Notes: a model not told the origin generated them from the letters alone. 64,000 nt of DNA from Sphingomonas sp. C3-2 (GCF_033025475.1 NZ_CP130322.1:1992001-2056000), one strand, 5' to 3'; shown: positions 53,230-62,378, counted from the stretch's first letter. Made by a program: numbers and translations.

Positions 53230-53840
53230 GCCTGCTGAACAAGCTTCATACACAGGCGCATGCCAAGGCCGTATTTGGTCGTCGAGTGGCGGTCCTGGCA
53301 AAAACCATAGCAGATTATATTCCGCAGGGCGCGCGTGTCCTCGATATCGGCTGTGGCAGCGGAACGCTGGCAAAGGCGATCATGAATATCCGCCCGGATG
53401 TTTCGATTGAAGGCATTGATGTATTGGTGCGGCCTGGAACCGACATTCCTGTCACGGCCTTTGATGGTCGGACCATTCCGTGGGGCGATGATCATTTTGA
53501 TGTCGCGCTGTTTGTCGATGTGTTGCATCACACATTGGCGCCGGATGCACTGATGGCCGAGGCAAAGCGTGTCGCCAGACAGGGCATCGTGATCAAGGAT
53601 CATTTGCGGGAAGGTCTGTTTGCAGATGCGACCCTGCGCTTCATGGACTGGGTGGGCAATGCATCACATGGCGTAGTCCTGCCCTATAATTATCTGTCCG
53701 ATAGCGAGTGGCAGGCAATCTGGTCTCGGCTCGATCTCAAGGTGCAGCGCATGCAGGACAAGGTAGGCCTGTATCCGGCTCCCTTCTCCTGGTTTTTTGA
53801 TCGACGCCTGCACTTTGTGGCTCGACTGGCGGCCGATTGA
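53226..53840 (+). CDS. Class I SAM-dependent methyltransferase
   Basis: A 204-residue methyltransferase with motif I RVLDIGCGSGTLAKAI, the acidic end of strand 2 (IEGIDVLVRP), and motif IV-like DVALFVDVLHHTLAPD. It lies between the glycosyltransferase and a large membrane protein, overlapping both neighbours, so all three are translated together. It probably methylates a lipid-linked intermediate or glycan of the same pathway; the acceptor is unknown. Confidence 0.88.
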   Translation: MSLLNKLHTQAHAKAVFGRRVAVLAKTIADYIPQGARVLDIGCGSGTLAKAIMNIRPDVSIEGIDVLVRPGTDIPVTAFDGRTIPWGDDHFDVALFVDVLHHTLAPDALMAEAKRVARQGIVIKDHLREGLFADATLRFMDWVGNASHGVVLPYNYLSDSEWQAIWSRLDLKVQRMQDKVGLYPAPFSWFFDRRLHFVARLAAD

Positions 53841-55387
53841 TGGCAACGGTTGCGCGGAGCGCGCCAGCCCGTTCGCGCACTGCGATCGACGTCATCCTGG
53901 CACATCCGGACCGCTGTTATTGGATTGCCGCGTTGTTGGTCTATGGCCTGGCGGCAAGCAATGCGGCCAATGGCCATTTCCTGTACCAGACCTCGCGCGA
54001 TTTATGGCAGCATCTGGCCGCCCTTCGAACCCTGATTGAAAACCCCTTCCACCCGGCCAATCCTTTCGTGCCTGGGCAGGATGGGTCGCGCCACTTCCAT
54101 CCCTATTGGGTCGGAATCGCGGTGCTTGCGCGAGCAATGGGCTGGACGGCGTGGCAAGCTCTGGCAGCTGCCAGCTTTGTCAGTGCGGGCACCTTGATAT
54201 TGGGCATTCGCGCTTTTGGGTTGGCCTATCACGGTTCGCGGTGGGGGCCCGTGGCATTGTTGCTCGCAATGACCTTGGGGTGGTCGCTCCCGATCAGCCA
54301 TACTGGCTTTCACTCGGTGGAGACATTGGTTGAGGGCGTATCCTATCCCGCCGCACTTCTGATTGGTCTTTCCCTGCTGCTTTGGGCGCTGGTGATCCGG
54401 GCATTGGCACGCCCAATATGGGCTTTGCTTGTTCCCCCGTTGGCGGCGTTCATGTTTGCCACGCATCAGCTAGGTGCGGGTATCGGCTTTGTGACGGCCG
54501 GTGCGTTCATTCTGTTCTGGCCCGAGGCGCGGCTAAAGACGCGTGTCGTCGTCGCTCTGGCATTGGAACTTGGCCTCGCCCTGTCTGCGTTATGGCCATA
54601 TCATAATCCGTTTGATGCGATCATTCGGACCGGTAATCCCACATGGACCGGTGGTATAGATTTCTACGCGCCGAATAAGATTGTGATGATCGTCTTGCCG
54701 TCGATCTTTGGGGTGATTGGGCTTTTGCATCGCACGAGCTGGCGGTGGTCTTTGCCCATATCGGCCAGCGCTACCGCCTTTGCCTTGATTTTCTACGCGG
54801 GCAGCTACGGGATTCTGATTGCCACACGTTTTGCACCACCACTGATGCTGATGCTCCATATCGGCCTTAGTACTTTGATACTGATACTCGCCCGAAATTG
54901 GCATCATATGCCCAAGGCACACCAATTGGGCTGGTTCGCATTGGGGTGTTTTTGTGTCGTGGGCCACGGCATGGTGACTTTCATCTATCTGCGTGGCGAG
55001 GTTCGAGAATCGCGCGTGCTGGGTAATTCCTATACGCAAGGGCTCGCAATCACCCGGGATATTCCCGATCAACAGCCGGTGGCCGTCTGGGATGTGGCAG
55101 CCTGGCCAGTCGTGGCCACGGGCCAGCGGGTGATCTCGGTTCCCTGGCCTGAGCCCATGATCGAGGGACTGGCGCACCGGCAAGCGGCGGTAGAGCAGCT
55201 CTTTCGACCGGATTTGACCCGGGAAGCGCGCTTGTCTTTGGCTCGGCACTGGGGGGTTAAGACGCTTATCCTTGATACAAATGGCCCGTTGCGGCGCGAA
55301 ATGCCTCGCAACTTGCTCCAGACATTACAGCAACAATCCGTTCGTTCAGTCAAAGTGGGGATGTTCATCCGTTTTGATTTGGAGTGA
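53840..55387 (+). CDS. Polytopic membrane protein, possibly GT-C-like
   Basis: A 515-residue membrane protein with about 11-12 hydrophobic helices. The early loop TSRDLWQHLAALRTLIENPF, with an Asp after the first helix, and the soluble C-terminal domain of about 110 residues recall GT-C-type glycosyltransferases, but no family signature is certain. ATG 53840 overlaps the methyltransferase stop by one base; a TTG just upstream in the same frame is less likely. Codon usage is less GC-biased than in the rest of the window, as for its two partners. Best described as the membrane component of a glycolipid or polysaccharide modification module. Confidence 0.65.
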   Translation: MATVARSAPARSRTAIDVILAHPDRCYWIAALLVYGLAASNAANGHFLYQTSRDLWQHLAALRTLIENPFHPANPFVPGQDGSRHFHPYWVGIAVLARAMGWTAWQALAAASFVSAGTLILGIRAFGLAYHGSRWGPVALLLAMTLGWSLPISHTGFHSVETLVEGVSYPAALLIGLSLLLWALVIRALARPIWALLVPPLAAFMFATHQLGAGIGFVTAGAFILFWPEARLKTRVVVALALELGLALSALWPYHNPFDAIIRTGNPTWTGGIDFYAPNKIVMIVLPSIFGVIGLLHRTSWRWSLPISASATAFALIFYAGSYGILIATRFAPPLMLMLHIGLSTLILILARNWHHMPKAHQLGWFALGCFCVVGHGMVTFIYLRGEVRESRVLGNSYTQGLAITRDIPDQQPVAVWDVAAWPVVATGQRVISVPWPEPMIEGLAHRQAAVEQLFRPDLTREARLSLARHWGVKTLILDTNGPLRREMPRNLLQTLQQQSVRSVKVGMFIRFDLE

Positions 55388-55779
55388 TGCAGGAAAGCGC
55401 GCCGCACACGGCATCAAGCCTGCGGGAAGAAGGATGTAGAGCAAAGGCGGGCGCCGTGTCGCGACACGCTATGGCCCCACGAAAAATACCGAAATTTTTG
55501 GAAAGGCTGTGCCACCCGACATGGCTGTATCGTGCCGCCGGGCGTCGCACGAAGCGGAGGGTGGTTCGGCGCCGTTGTCGCTGACCACCTATGCGGCTTG
55601 CCGCGCAGCCCGATCCTGCCCGCGTCGGTTCCCGAGCGCCCCGCATGAACTGGTGCGGCAATTTGCGTTGGCGCGAAGCCCGACGATACCGATCTGATCG
55701 TCGATACCCGCGGGAAAACGGCGGCAACAAATCGGAATCGAAGGGCCGGTATTATGCTATTTGGGAACGGCGCCGAAAA
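55388..55779. other. Region without recognisable gene
   Basis: 392 bases between the membrane protein and the pterin dehydratase. Several short frames exist on both strands, but none has a ribosome-binding site or family resemblance. Composition is mixed, with no repeat or clear terminator. A decayed gene cannot be excluded. Confidence 0.5.
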
Positions 55780-56085
55780 TCACATGCCGGCAATGTGATC
55801 GATCCTTGCGGCAAGTGCGATGTCGCGTTCCGAAACGCCACCTGCATCATGCGTGGTCAGCCAGATTTCAAGCTGGTTATAAACATTGAACCATTCGGGA
55901 TGATGGCAGGTCCGTTCCGCTGCGATCGCGATCCGCATCATTGCCCCGATCGCCTCGGAAAAACTGTCAAATTCGATCTTGCGATAAAGCGCACGGCGAT
56001 TGGGATCATAAGCCCAAAGGGGCAATGTTGCCGCGAATTGCGCGATTTCCTTTTCGGAAAACGCTTTGACCGGGCCGTCATGCAT
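55780..56085 (-). CDS. phhB: Pterin-4a-carbinolamine dehydratase
   Basis: A 101-residue enzyme that dehydrates 4a-hydroxytetrahydrobiopterin, recycling the pterin cofactor of aromatic amino acid hydroxylases. Family pattern: LPLWAYDPNRRALYRKIEFDSF, the histidine motif CHHPEWFNVYNQLEIWLTTHD, and GGVSERDIALAARID. Its start overlaps the SDR stop by eight bases. No phenylalanine hydroxylase gene is visible here; the protein may act on another pterin or serve as a dimerisation cofactor. Confidence 0.88.
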   Translation of the reverse strand: MHDGPVKAFSEKEIAQFAATLPLWAYDPNRRALYRKIEFDSFSEAIGAMMRIAIAAERTCHHPEWFNVYNQLEIWLTTHDAGGVSERDIALAARIDHIAGM

Positions 56086-56743
56086 TGTTGGTGACCGGAA
56101 TAAGCGCCCCGTTTATGGCGCGGGCATTGTCGCTGAGCAGAAAATCCACAACATCGGCAATCGCCACAGGCTTGGTCCACTCATCCGGATTGGCATCGGG
56201 CATGTCGGCGCGGTTGCGCGGCGTGTCGATAATCGACGGCAGAACGGCGTTGATGCGGATCTTGCGTGTTTTCACTTCCGCCGACAGCGCCTCCACCATC
56301 CGGGCCACCCCGGATTTGGCGGCGGTATAGGGCGCCATGCCGGCCTGTGCCTGGTTGGCCGCGGCGGCCCCCACGCAAAGAATCGCGCCGCCTTCGGACA
56401 TGGCGGGAAGGGCGGCCAGAATGGTGCTGAGCGCGGTTTCGACATTCACCGAATAGAGCGTGCGCCACGTTTCGAGCGTCGATTGCTCCACCGGAACCCA
56501 ATCAAACCCGCCCACCAGATGCACCAACCCGTCAATGCCGCCGACAAGCCGTTCCGCCTCGGCAATGGCTGTCGCCGCGCCTTGGCGATCCGCCAGATTA
56601 TCGGCAATGATCTGGTGTGCGGTGTCGGGCAGCTCGGTGTTTTTTTTCCGGTCGATGCCCACAACGGCGTGGCTGCGCGCCAAGAGGGTCTGCACGACAG
56701 CGGTGCCCAATATGCCTGCGGAGCCGGTTACAATGATACGCAT
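56078..56743 (-). CDS. Short-chain dehydrogenase/reductase
   Basis: A 221-residue classical SDR: cofactor motif TGSAGILGTAVVQTLL, LVHLVGGF in place of the usual NNAG, catalytic Tyr-x3-Lys in APYTAAKSGVARM, and INAVLPSIIDTPRNRADM. ATG 56743 opens MRIIVTGSAG behind AGCAGGA. The nucleotide is probably NAD(H), judging by the acidic Asp in VGIDRKKN. Co-transcribed with phhB. Substrate unknown. Confidence 0.82.
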   Translation of the reverse strand: MRIIVTGSAGILGTAVVQTLLARSHAVVGIDRKKNTELPDTAHQIIADNLADRQGAATAIAEAERLVGGIDGLVHLVGGFDWVPVEQSTLETWRTLYSVNVETALSTILAALPAMSEGGAILCVGAAAANQAQAGMAPYTAAKSGVARMVEALSAEVKTRKIRINAVLPSIIDTPRNRADMPDANPDEWTKPVAIADVVDFLLSDNARAINGALIPVTNNA

Positions 56744-56798
56744 TTTTTCCTGCTTTCGGTGTGGGCGGGGCGGGTAACCCCGCCTCCGCCCTTTCGGA

Positions 56799-59090
56799 TC
56801 AGAATTTGAAGCCGAGCGTGACGCCATAGGTGCGCGGCGGCACATAGCTGGCGGTGATAAGGCCCCCCAGACCGGCGCCAAAATCGATGAAATTATCGAC
56901 CGCCTTGCTGTTGAACAGGTTGCGCGACCACAAGGAAATCTCCGCCTCCGATGCGCCCATGGGAATTTCGCTGACGATGATGCGGGCATTGACGATTGCG
57001 TGGCCGTCTACCTTGGTATCCTGCGCCCGTTGATAGGTGGCGCCGCGCAAGGCGAAAGCCGCGGTGTGATAATCGGACACGAAGTTGACATCGGCAATCA
57101 GGTTGAGCTTACCCCAATCGCCCCGCGCTGCCGTCCAGTCGACGCTGGAAAATGCCGTATAATTGGGAACACGGTTGAAAGACCGATTATCCGCCTGGTT
57201 CACGCCATTGTCGATGAACTCTTTATATTTCGGATCGGTATAGGACAGCGATGCCTGGATCAGGATATCGTCAGAGGGCTGGGCTGTCGCTTCGATTTCA
57301 AAGCCGCGGATGCGCGCCTTGCCGGCATTGCGAACTTGTCCAATGGCGCTGTTGCCCACGACGCGCAGCACCGCAAGCTGCATGTCCTTCACTTCGTTCC
57401 AGAACCCTGCGACGTTCAACTGCAGGCGGTTGTCCAGAAGCCGGGTTTTCAGGCCGACTTCGAAGGCATCGACCTTTTCGGGGCGATAGGGCTCGAGCAA
57501 TTCGACGATGGAATTGGTTTCGCCGTTGAAACCGCCGGATTTGAAGCCCTTGGCAAATTTGGCATAAATATTGGTTTCGTCACCGGCCTTGTAGCTGGCA
57601 ATCGCGGTGGGCGACACCGCATTGAACTTGGCTTCGGGCACCAACCCCTTTGGTGCGTCGATCAACGTCGCCCCGCTCACCAGATTGGTTGCCGATCGTT
57701 CAATCGTTTTGGTTTCATGGGTGTAGCGAAGGCCGCCGGTCAGGGTCAGGCGGTCGGTGACGTCGTAATCAAGCTGCCCGAACGCGGCATAGCTTTCGCC
57801 GGTAAAGCCGTAGCGCGCGGCGACGCGGCTGAGGCCGCCCAATGCAAGTTGGGTGTCCTCGCTACGCCCCTTGTCCTTGAAATAGTAAAGACCAAGGGTG
57901 TAGTTGACGGGGCCGGTGCTGCCCGTGAGTTGAAGTTCCTCGCTGAACGCGCTGTACCAGCTTTCCCGTTCTGCGGTGAAGATCGGGAGCGGGGTGCCGT
58001 CGGTATCCTGATTGCCCTGAAAATGGAGCTTGCGATAACCGGTGATCGATTTGAGCGTTGCTTCGCCCAGATCATAGCTGACCGTCAGGCCGTGGCCCCA
58101 AATTTTGGCATAATCGCGGGTCGGCGCGTCGATATGCACCTGCCGATGGCGGGTCTTGTTGACATATAGATGCGCAGGAAAGCTGTTCAGGCCGCCAAAT
58201 ACGCCGCCGGGCGCGAAAATTCCGTTGGGATTCACGGCATAGGGCTGGGTGTAGGTCATGTTCTGATCGGATACGCTGATGTCGAAGCTGTAATCGAACG
58301 TCAGGTCGTTATTCGGTTCCGCCCGAACCTGAATCATACCGCCCTTGGTATTCAGATTGTCGAAGGAGCGATCTTCTGAAACGCCGGCATTGGTGACGCC
58401 CGGAATGGGATTGGGAACCGCTGTGTAAAAGCCGTCGCGCTTTTGCATCTGCCCGGAAAGCTTGGCGGAAAAGATGCCGAGTGCGGGCAGGTCGATGCTG
58501 GCGCGCAGACGCTTATAATCATAATTGCCGTAAGAGGCCTCGATCTTGCCCCCGAGTTCGCCGGACGGCTTGCGCGTAACGAGGCTGAGCGCGCCGGAAA
58601 GCGTGTTGCGGCCATAAAGCGTTCCTTGCGGGCCGCGCAGCACTTCAATGCGTTCCAGATCGGCAACGTCGAACACGGAACCCTGCGATTTGCCGATATA
58701 GATGCCGTCGAGATAGATGCCGACCGTGGGATCGTTGGTCAGAACGGCGTTGGTGGTCGAACTGCCGCGGATCGCGATGCTGGATGTGGTGCCGTTGCCG
58801 GGAGACCGGGTGATGCGCAGGTTCGGCGCGATGCTTTCCATCTGGTTGATCGAACTGATGTCGCGGCTATCCAGAAACGCTTCCGAAACGGCGGTGATGG
58901 CAATCGGCACGTCCTGAAGGCTCTGCGCGCGTTTTTGCGCCGTCACGACGATATCGGCAAGCCCGCCATTAGCATCGGCCATGTCCTGCGCGGTGGCGGC
59001 GCTGGCGGTGAACGCCATTACGGATGCACCGAGCATCAACCCCTGGCGCAAGGCCGATGGACGTAAAAAAAACCTTTTTAGCGTAACCAT
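56799..59090 (-). CDS. TonB-dependent outer-membrane receptor
   Basis: A 763-residue energy-coupled receptor. Signal peptide about 1-34, a TonB box-like stretch (GLADIVVTAQKRAQSL), the plug domain (QDVPIAITAVSEAFLDSRDI, FDVADLERIEVLRGPQGTLY, GRNTLSGALSLVTRKP) and a 22-strand-type barrel ending in GVTLGFKF with a terminal Phe. A GGGAGAG ribosome-binding site precedes ATG 59090. In sphingomonads such receptors take up varied organic compounds, not just iron complexes; the catabolic-looking genes upstream suggest it imports their substrate. The ligand is unknown. Confidence 0.93.
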   Translation of the reverse strand: MVTLKRFFLRPSALRQGLMLGASVMAFTASAATAQDMADANGGLADIVVTAQKRAQSLQDVPIAITAVSEAFLDSRDISSINQMESIAPNLRITRSPGNGTTSSIAIRGSSTTNAVLTNDPTVGIYLDGIYIGKSQGSVFDVADLERIEVLRGPQGTLYGRNTLSGALSLVTRKPSGELGGKIEASYGNYDYKRLRASIDLPALGIFSAKLSGQMQKRDGFYTAVPNPIPGVTNAGVSEDRSFDNLNTKGGMIQVRAEPNNDLTFDYSFDISVSDQNMTYTQPYAVNPNGIFAPGGVFGGLNSFPAHLYVNKTRHRQVHIDAPTRDYAKIWGHGLTVSYDLGEATLKSITGYRKLHFQGNQDTDGTPLPIFTAERESWYSAFSEELQLTGSTGPVNYTLGLYYFKDKGRSEDTQLALGGLSRVAARYGFTGESYAAFGQLDYDVTDRLTLTGGLRYTHETKTIERSATNLVSGATLIDAPKGLVPEAKFNAVSPTAIASYKAGDETNIYAKFAKGFKSGGFNGETNSIVELLEPYRPEKVDAFEVGLKTRLLDNRLQLNVAGFWNEVKDMQLAVLRVVGNSAIGQVRNAGKARIRGFEIEATAQPSDDILIQASLSYTDPKYKEFIDNGVNQADNRSFNRVPNYTAFSSVDWTAARGDWGKLNLIADVNFVSDYHTAAFALRGATYQRAQDTKVDGHAIVNARIIVSEIPMGASEAEISLWSRNLFNSKAVDNFIDFGAGLGGLITASYVPPRTYGVTLGFKF

Positions 59091-59182
59091 TTATGCTCTC
59101 CCTGAGACTGTATTTATGGATGGGACGGACACGACAAAGGCATCGCGCGTGGGCGCGTTGCGGAAAGGAACTGTGAGATGGG

Positions 59183-60383
59183 TCAGTTGGCTGGGTTTTG
59201 ACGTCGGCGAAGCAGAACGGCCCAGAATGCCGTGGCCACAAGCAACCCGCTCATCGCGAAAATGGCGGCCGGCAAACCGAAATGCGATCGGATCGGGTGC
59301 AGGACAAAGGGCGTGGCGAATTGTGCCAGGAAAATGGCGGTAACCTTTAGCCCCATGGCCTTTGCGCGGGCCTCGGCCGTCACGCGGGCGAGGATTTCAG
59401 AGATGACAGCCGGTGCCGCCAGACCCGCGCCCATCCCCGCAAGCGAAAGGCCCAGTCCGATGATATGTTTTTCGGTGGTCAGCACCATGGTGGCCATCCC
59501 CGCCGCCAATAAGATCGCGGCCAGCGCCGCGGCCGTCATCGTTGCGGCAATCCGGGTCAGAAAGCCGAACATGCTGGCGGATAGGATGCTGCTGATGGCA
59601 AAGACCGACAGCAGAAATCCCTGATCCGCAGCGCTGGCGATACCGGCCTCGCCCAGAATGAACGGGCCAAACAGGCTTGGCACGTAAAACCCGATCGAGA
59701 GCAGAAACAGCAGCAGATAGAGATGCAGGATCGATCGGATGGAGCCGGATTGCTTTTGATCGGGCTGATCCGCCGCGATGGGAGCGCTGCGATCGCACCA
59801 GGCCACGGCAAAAATGGCCGCGCCCAGCGCGTAGAGAATAAAGGGCCCGCGCCACCCCCAGACATCAACCAGCACGCCGCCGGCATTAAGCGCTAATATA
59901 CCGGCAATCCCCCCCGCAGAGCCGGCAAAGCCGATCGCGAATGTCCGGCGGGAAATTTCCGGCCAGTGCAAAGGGCAAGGCCGCAACGCCGCCTCCCGCA
60001 AGGCCAAGGAACAGCCGGGAAATAACAAGTTCTGGCAGATTGGATGCATATAGCCCGGCCATGCCTGCGCAGACATAGAGCAGCAGGCATGCGAGCAAAT
60101 AGCGCCGGAAGCCGAATGTGCGGACGGCCCAGCCGGTCAGCGGCGAAGATAGCGCCATGACGGCGGCGGGCAATGTGGTGACGAGTTGCGCGAACAATTC
60201 GCCATTGGACCCCGCTGCAATGGTGCGCGACATTGCGGGCATCGCCGGAATGATCGCCAGCGGAATGAGCGTCGAAAGGATGCTGCCCGAAACGACGATC
60301 GTGCTGGTGGCGAGGCTTGGCCGAAGGTGGGTTTGGTCTGGCACGGTTTGGCCGGTGCCGGGCGTGATCGGTACTCCCGTCAT
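59183..60383 (-). pseudogene. MFS transporter, frameshifted
   Basis: Two overlapping frames together give one major facilitator protein of about 400 residues. The N-terminal half (start ATG 60383, through ISRLFLGLAGGGVAALPFALAG) is in one frame; the rest (from about RRTFAIGFAGSAGGIAG at 59960 to the stop at 59183) continues in the frame shifted by one base. The switch lies at about 59940-59970, around GAAATTTCCCGCCGGAC. The family is that of multidrug or small-molecule exporters and importers. This is either a real inactivating indel or a sequencing error. Confidence 0.75.
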
Positions 60384-60384
60384 A

Positions 60385-60513
60385 TCACGTCCTGCTCAAA
60401 CGCGCAGAAACTGTGGCAAAGATGGGTTCACCCGGGCGTGCGGGGGAAATGGGCAATTCGCTCCAATGCAACGTGCCGGCTTTGCCAAAAGCCTCGATTA
60501 CCATCGCCTTCAT
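60385..60513 (-). pseudogene. N-terminal remnant of a medium-chain dehydrogenase (quinone-oxidoreductase-like)
   Basis: From ATG 60513, behind a strong AGGAGAGG ribosome-binding site, the frame reads MKAMVIEAFGKAGTLHWSEL and PISPARPGEPIFATVSAR, then stops after 42 codons. This is the typical start of MDR-family (zinc-type alcohol dehydrogenase/quinone oxidoreductase) proteins, which are about 330 residues long. The rest is missing: the MFS gene begins within two bases. A deletion remnant is the simplest reading. Confidence 0.6.
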
Positions 60514-60544
60514 AAAGGTCCTCTCCTGTGCCTCGATCGCGGCG

Positions 60545-61447
60545 TTATTCGCCTGTCGCGTGAATTGCGGGGTGCGACCATGGAGGCGGTTCCCGCCGCG
60601 GCAGCGGCGTTTTTCCGTCGAGGCTCATGACCTGTAACCGGGTGGCCCAGGGGTAATGCATGCTGAAAGCGATAAGCCCGGTGCGTTCGCTTGCCGGGCG
60701 ATGGCACATGGCAAGAACGGTTTCCGCCAGATATTCGACATCTTCGGTCGGGTAGTCCTCGGGGATCAGGGCGTTGGCGCCCGCGGTGCGGATCGCCGTC
60801 GAAGGCCCCACCACATTGGCCGCGATCCCATGATCGATCAGTTCTGCGGCAATACCCTGAGTGAAGCGGTGCAGGGCCGCCTTGATCGACGCATAAACGA
60901 CATCGCCGCCCGATTTCGTATAATCGGCGTAGGGGCGCCCCACCTGCAGAGCGGTGACCGAACCGATATTGACGATCCAGCCATCGCCCCGCTCCTTCAT
61001 GTGCGGAACGACTTGTTTGATCAGCGCGAAGGGCGCGCGCAGATAATGATCGACCGTTCTGTCGAACGTAGCGTCCGGCATGTCCTCAACCCGCGCATAA
61101 TCGGCAAAGCCGGCATTGTTGACCAAGATGTCGAGCCGTCCTGCCGCAGCGATTGCGCGTGTGATCAGGCTGTCGCGGTCTTCCGGTTTTTCGAGATCTG
61201 CGGCGAGTGCGATTGCGCGGCCGCCAGCGTTTTCAATTAGTTCGACGGTTTCGGCGAGTGTTCCCGCGATGATTTGCGCCTGACCGAAGCGTTGGCCCGC
61301 ACGGGGCGCCTGGACCGATCGGGCGGTCACGATAACGGTTGCGCCGGCGGCGGCCAGACGCTGGGCGATGGCCCGTCCGATTCCGCGGCTGCTGCCGGTG
61401 ACAAGCGCCACCCTTCCGTCAAGCGACGGTTTTTCATGTTGTTCCAT
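60545..61447 (-). CDS. Short-chain dehydrogenase/reductase
   Basis: A 300-residue classical SDR with cofactor motif VALVTGSSRGIGRAIAQRL, LDILVNNAGFADYARVE, catalytic Ser in NIGSVTALQVG, Tyr-x3-Lys in VVYASIKAALHRFTQG, and ANVVGPSTAIRTAG. ATG 61447 opens EQHEKPSLDGRVALVTG and excludes an upstream extension without family character. The insert after the cofactor site (about residues 45-65) is longer than usual. NAD(P)-dependent oxidoreduction of a hydroxy/keto group is expected; substrate unknown. Part of the leftward catabolic run. Confidence 0.85.
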   Translation of the reverse strand: MEQHEKPSLDGRVALVTGSSRGIGRAIAQRLAAAGATVIVTARSVQAPRAGQRFGQAQIIAGTLAETVELIENAGGRAIALAADLEKPEDRDSLITRAIAAAGRLDILVNNAGFADYARVEDMPDATFDRTVDHYLRAPFALIKQVVPHMKERGDGWIVNIGSVTALQVGRPYADYTKSGGDVVYASIKAALHRFTQGIAAELIDHGIAANVVGPSTAIRTAGANALIPEDYPTEDVEYLAETVLAMCHRPASERTGLIAFSMHYPWATRLQVMSLDGKTPLPRREPPPWSHPAIHATGE

Positions 61448-61534
61448 ATGGGCTCCCTTGCGGATGCCGGCGATGTTTTGCCGGTCAATCCGCAATCTGG
61501 CGCTTACGCGGCAGGAAAATGGTGAGGGTTCGAA

Positions 61535-62350
61535 TTAGCTGCGTTCGGCCCAGGACAGGGATGGGCCGGTGGTGTCGACATATTCGGCGCCCACAAACCC
61601 CAGCTTGGCACGGGCTTCTTCAAGCGGCAGGGCAAATGCGTCTTCATAGCGCGCCATGAAGAAGGGGCCCGATTCCCGCCCGACGCGCATGCCGCGTTCC
61701 ACCGCATTCTGGCAGACCGGCCAGACATGGGGGTAATGCAGCATGGTGCGAACCGTGTAGCGCAGGTTCACAAACATGGAGAGGACAGAGATTTCCCCCG
61801 CAAGTTCCGCGCCGAAATGTTTGAAATGGGTTGTGATACGCGCCCATGCCGGCACGAGTTCGCCCATATAGTTGAAATCGCCACCCGTCATGATGTGCTC
61901 AAGATCATGGGTCTGCCCGTTGCGAAAACGGAAATAATCATATTGCGTTTTCGGTTGTGGCTGTTCGTAAATCACCAGATCGAAGTTTTTGGCGATGACA
62001 TCCTGGTAGAAGACATGGCCCAGCGTGCCTTCTGCATAATCCTTGAAATCATCGGCGCCGTAGGTCGATTGAAACCCTTCGCTGAACCATGCATCAAGTT
62101 CAGGGTTCGTCTGGCGTTCCTTGTGGAACAGCTCCTCAATGTAATCCATGTCCTGAATTTCATCGAGAATGCCGACGATTTCATACATTTCGGCCTGGGC
62201 AGGACGATCGGTCCCATTGCGCTTGAGCGTGATGGTTGAAATCCAGTCCCGCATGCGGGGGTGATTAAGATATTTCGACGAACTGAGCAGAACGCTGCTG
62301 TCTGTCGTAACCGGGGTTACGCCGCGGAGCAGATACGGAATATCGTTCAT
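61535..62350 (-). CDS. Coq4-family protein
   Basis: A 271-residue protein with the Coq4 zinc-type motif HDxxHx11E intact: His148, Asp149, His152 and Glu164 (THDLEHIMTGGDFNYMGE). Coq4 in ubiquinone synthesis has been linked to oxidative decarboxylation at C1 of the ring precursor. Here it is surrounded by dehydrogenase, amidohydrolase and receptor genes, not by ubi genes, so a role on an aromatic or quinone-like growth substrate is conceivable. ATG 62350 opens MNDIPYLLRGVTPVTTD behind GGAGAGG. The flanking helices (LSMFVNLRYTVRTMLHYP) fit the family. Confidence 0.78.
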   Translation of the reverse strand: MNDIPYLLRGVTPVTTDSSVLLSSSKYLNHPRMRDWISTITLKRNGTDRPAQAEMYEIVGILDEIQDMDYIEELFHKERQTNPELDAWFSEGFQSTYGADDFKDYAEGTLGHVFYQDVIAKNFDLVIYEQPQPKTQYDYFRFRNGQTHDLEHIMTGGDFNYMGELVPAWARITTHFKHFGAELAGEISVLSMFVNLRYTVRTMLHYPHVWPVCQNAVERGMRVGRESGPFFMARYEDAFALPLEEARAKLGFVGAEYVDTTGPSLSWAERS

Positions 62351-62378
62351 AAAACCCTCTCCGGTTTCTGGTTCTTTA

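Noticed and set aside
56763-56795. GC-rich hairpin after the TonB receptor gene as a strong terminator
   Set aside because: The stem is imperfect (one bulge) and there is no T-tract on the minus strand. It might still help termination, but it is not strong enough to list.
56989-58169. Plus-strand frame of 389 codons across the TonB receptor
   Set aside because: No conserved motif; the receptor on the minus strand has signal peptide, plug and terminal Phe in one frame.
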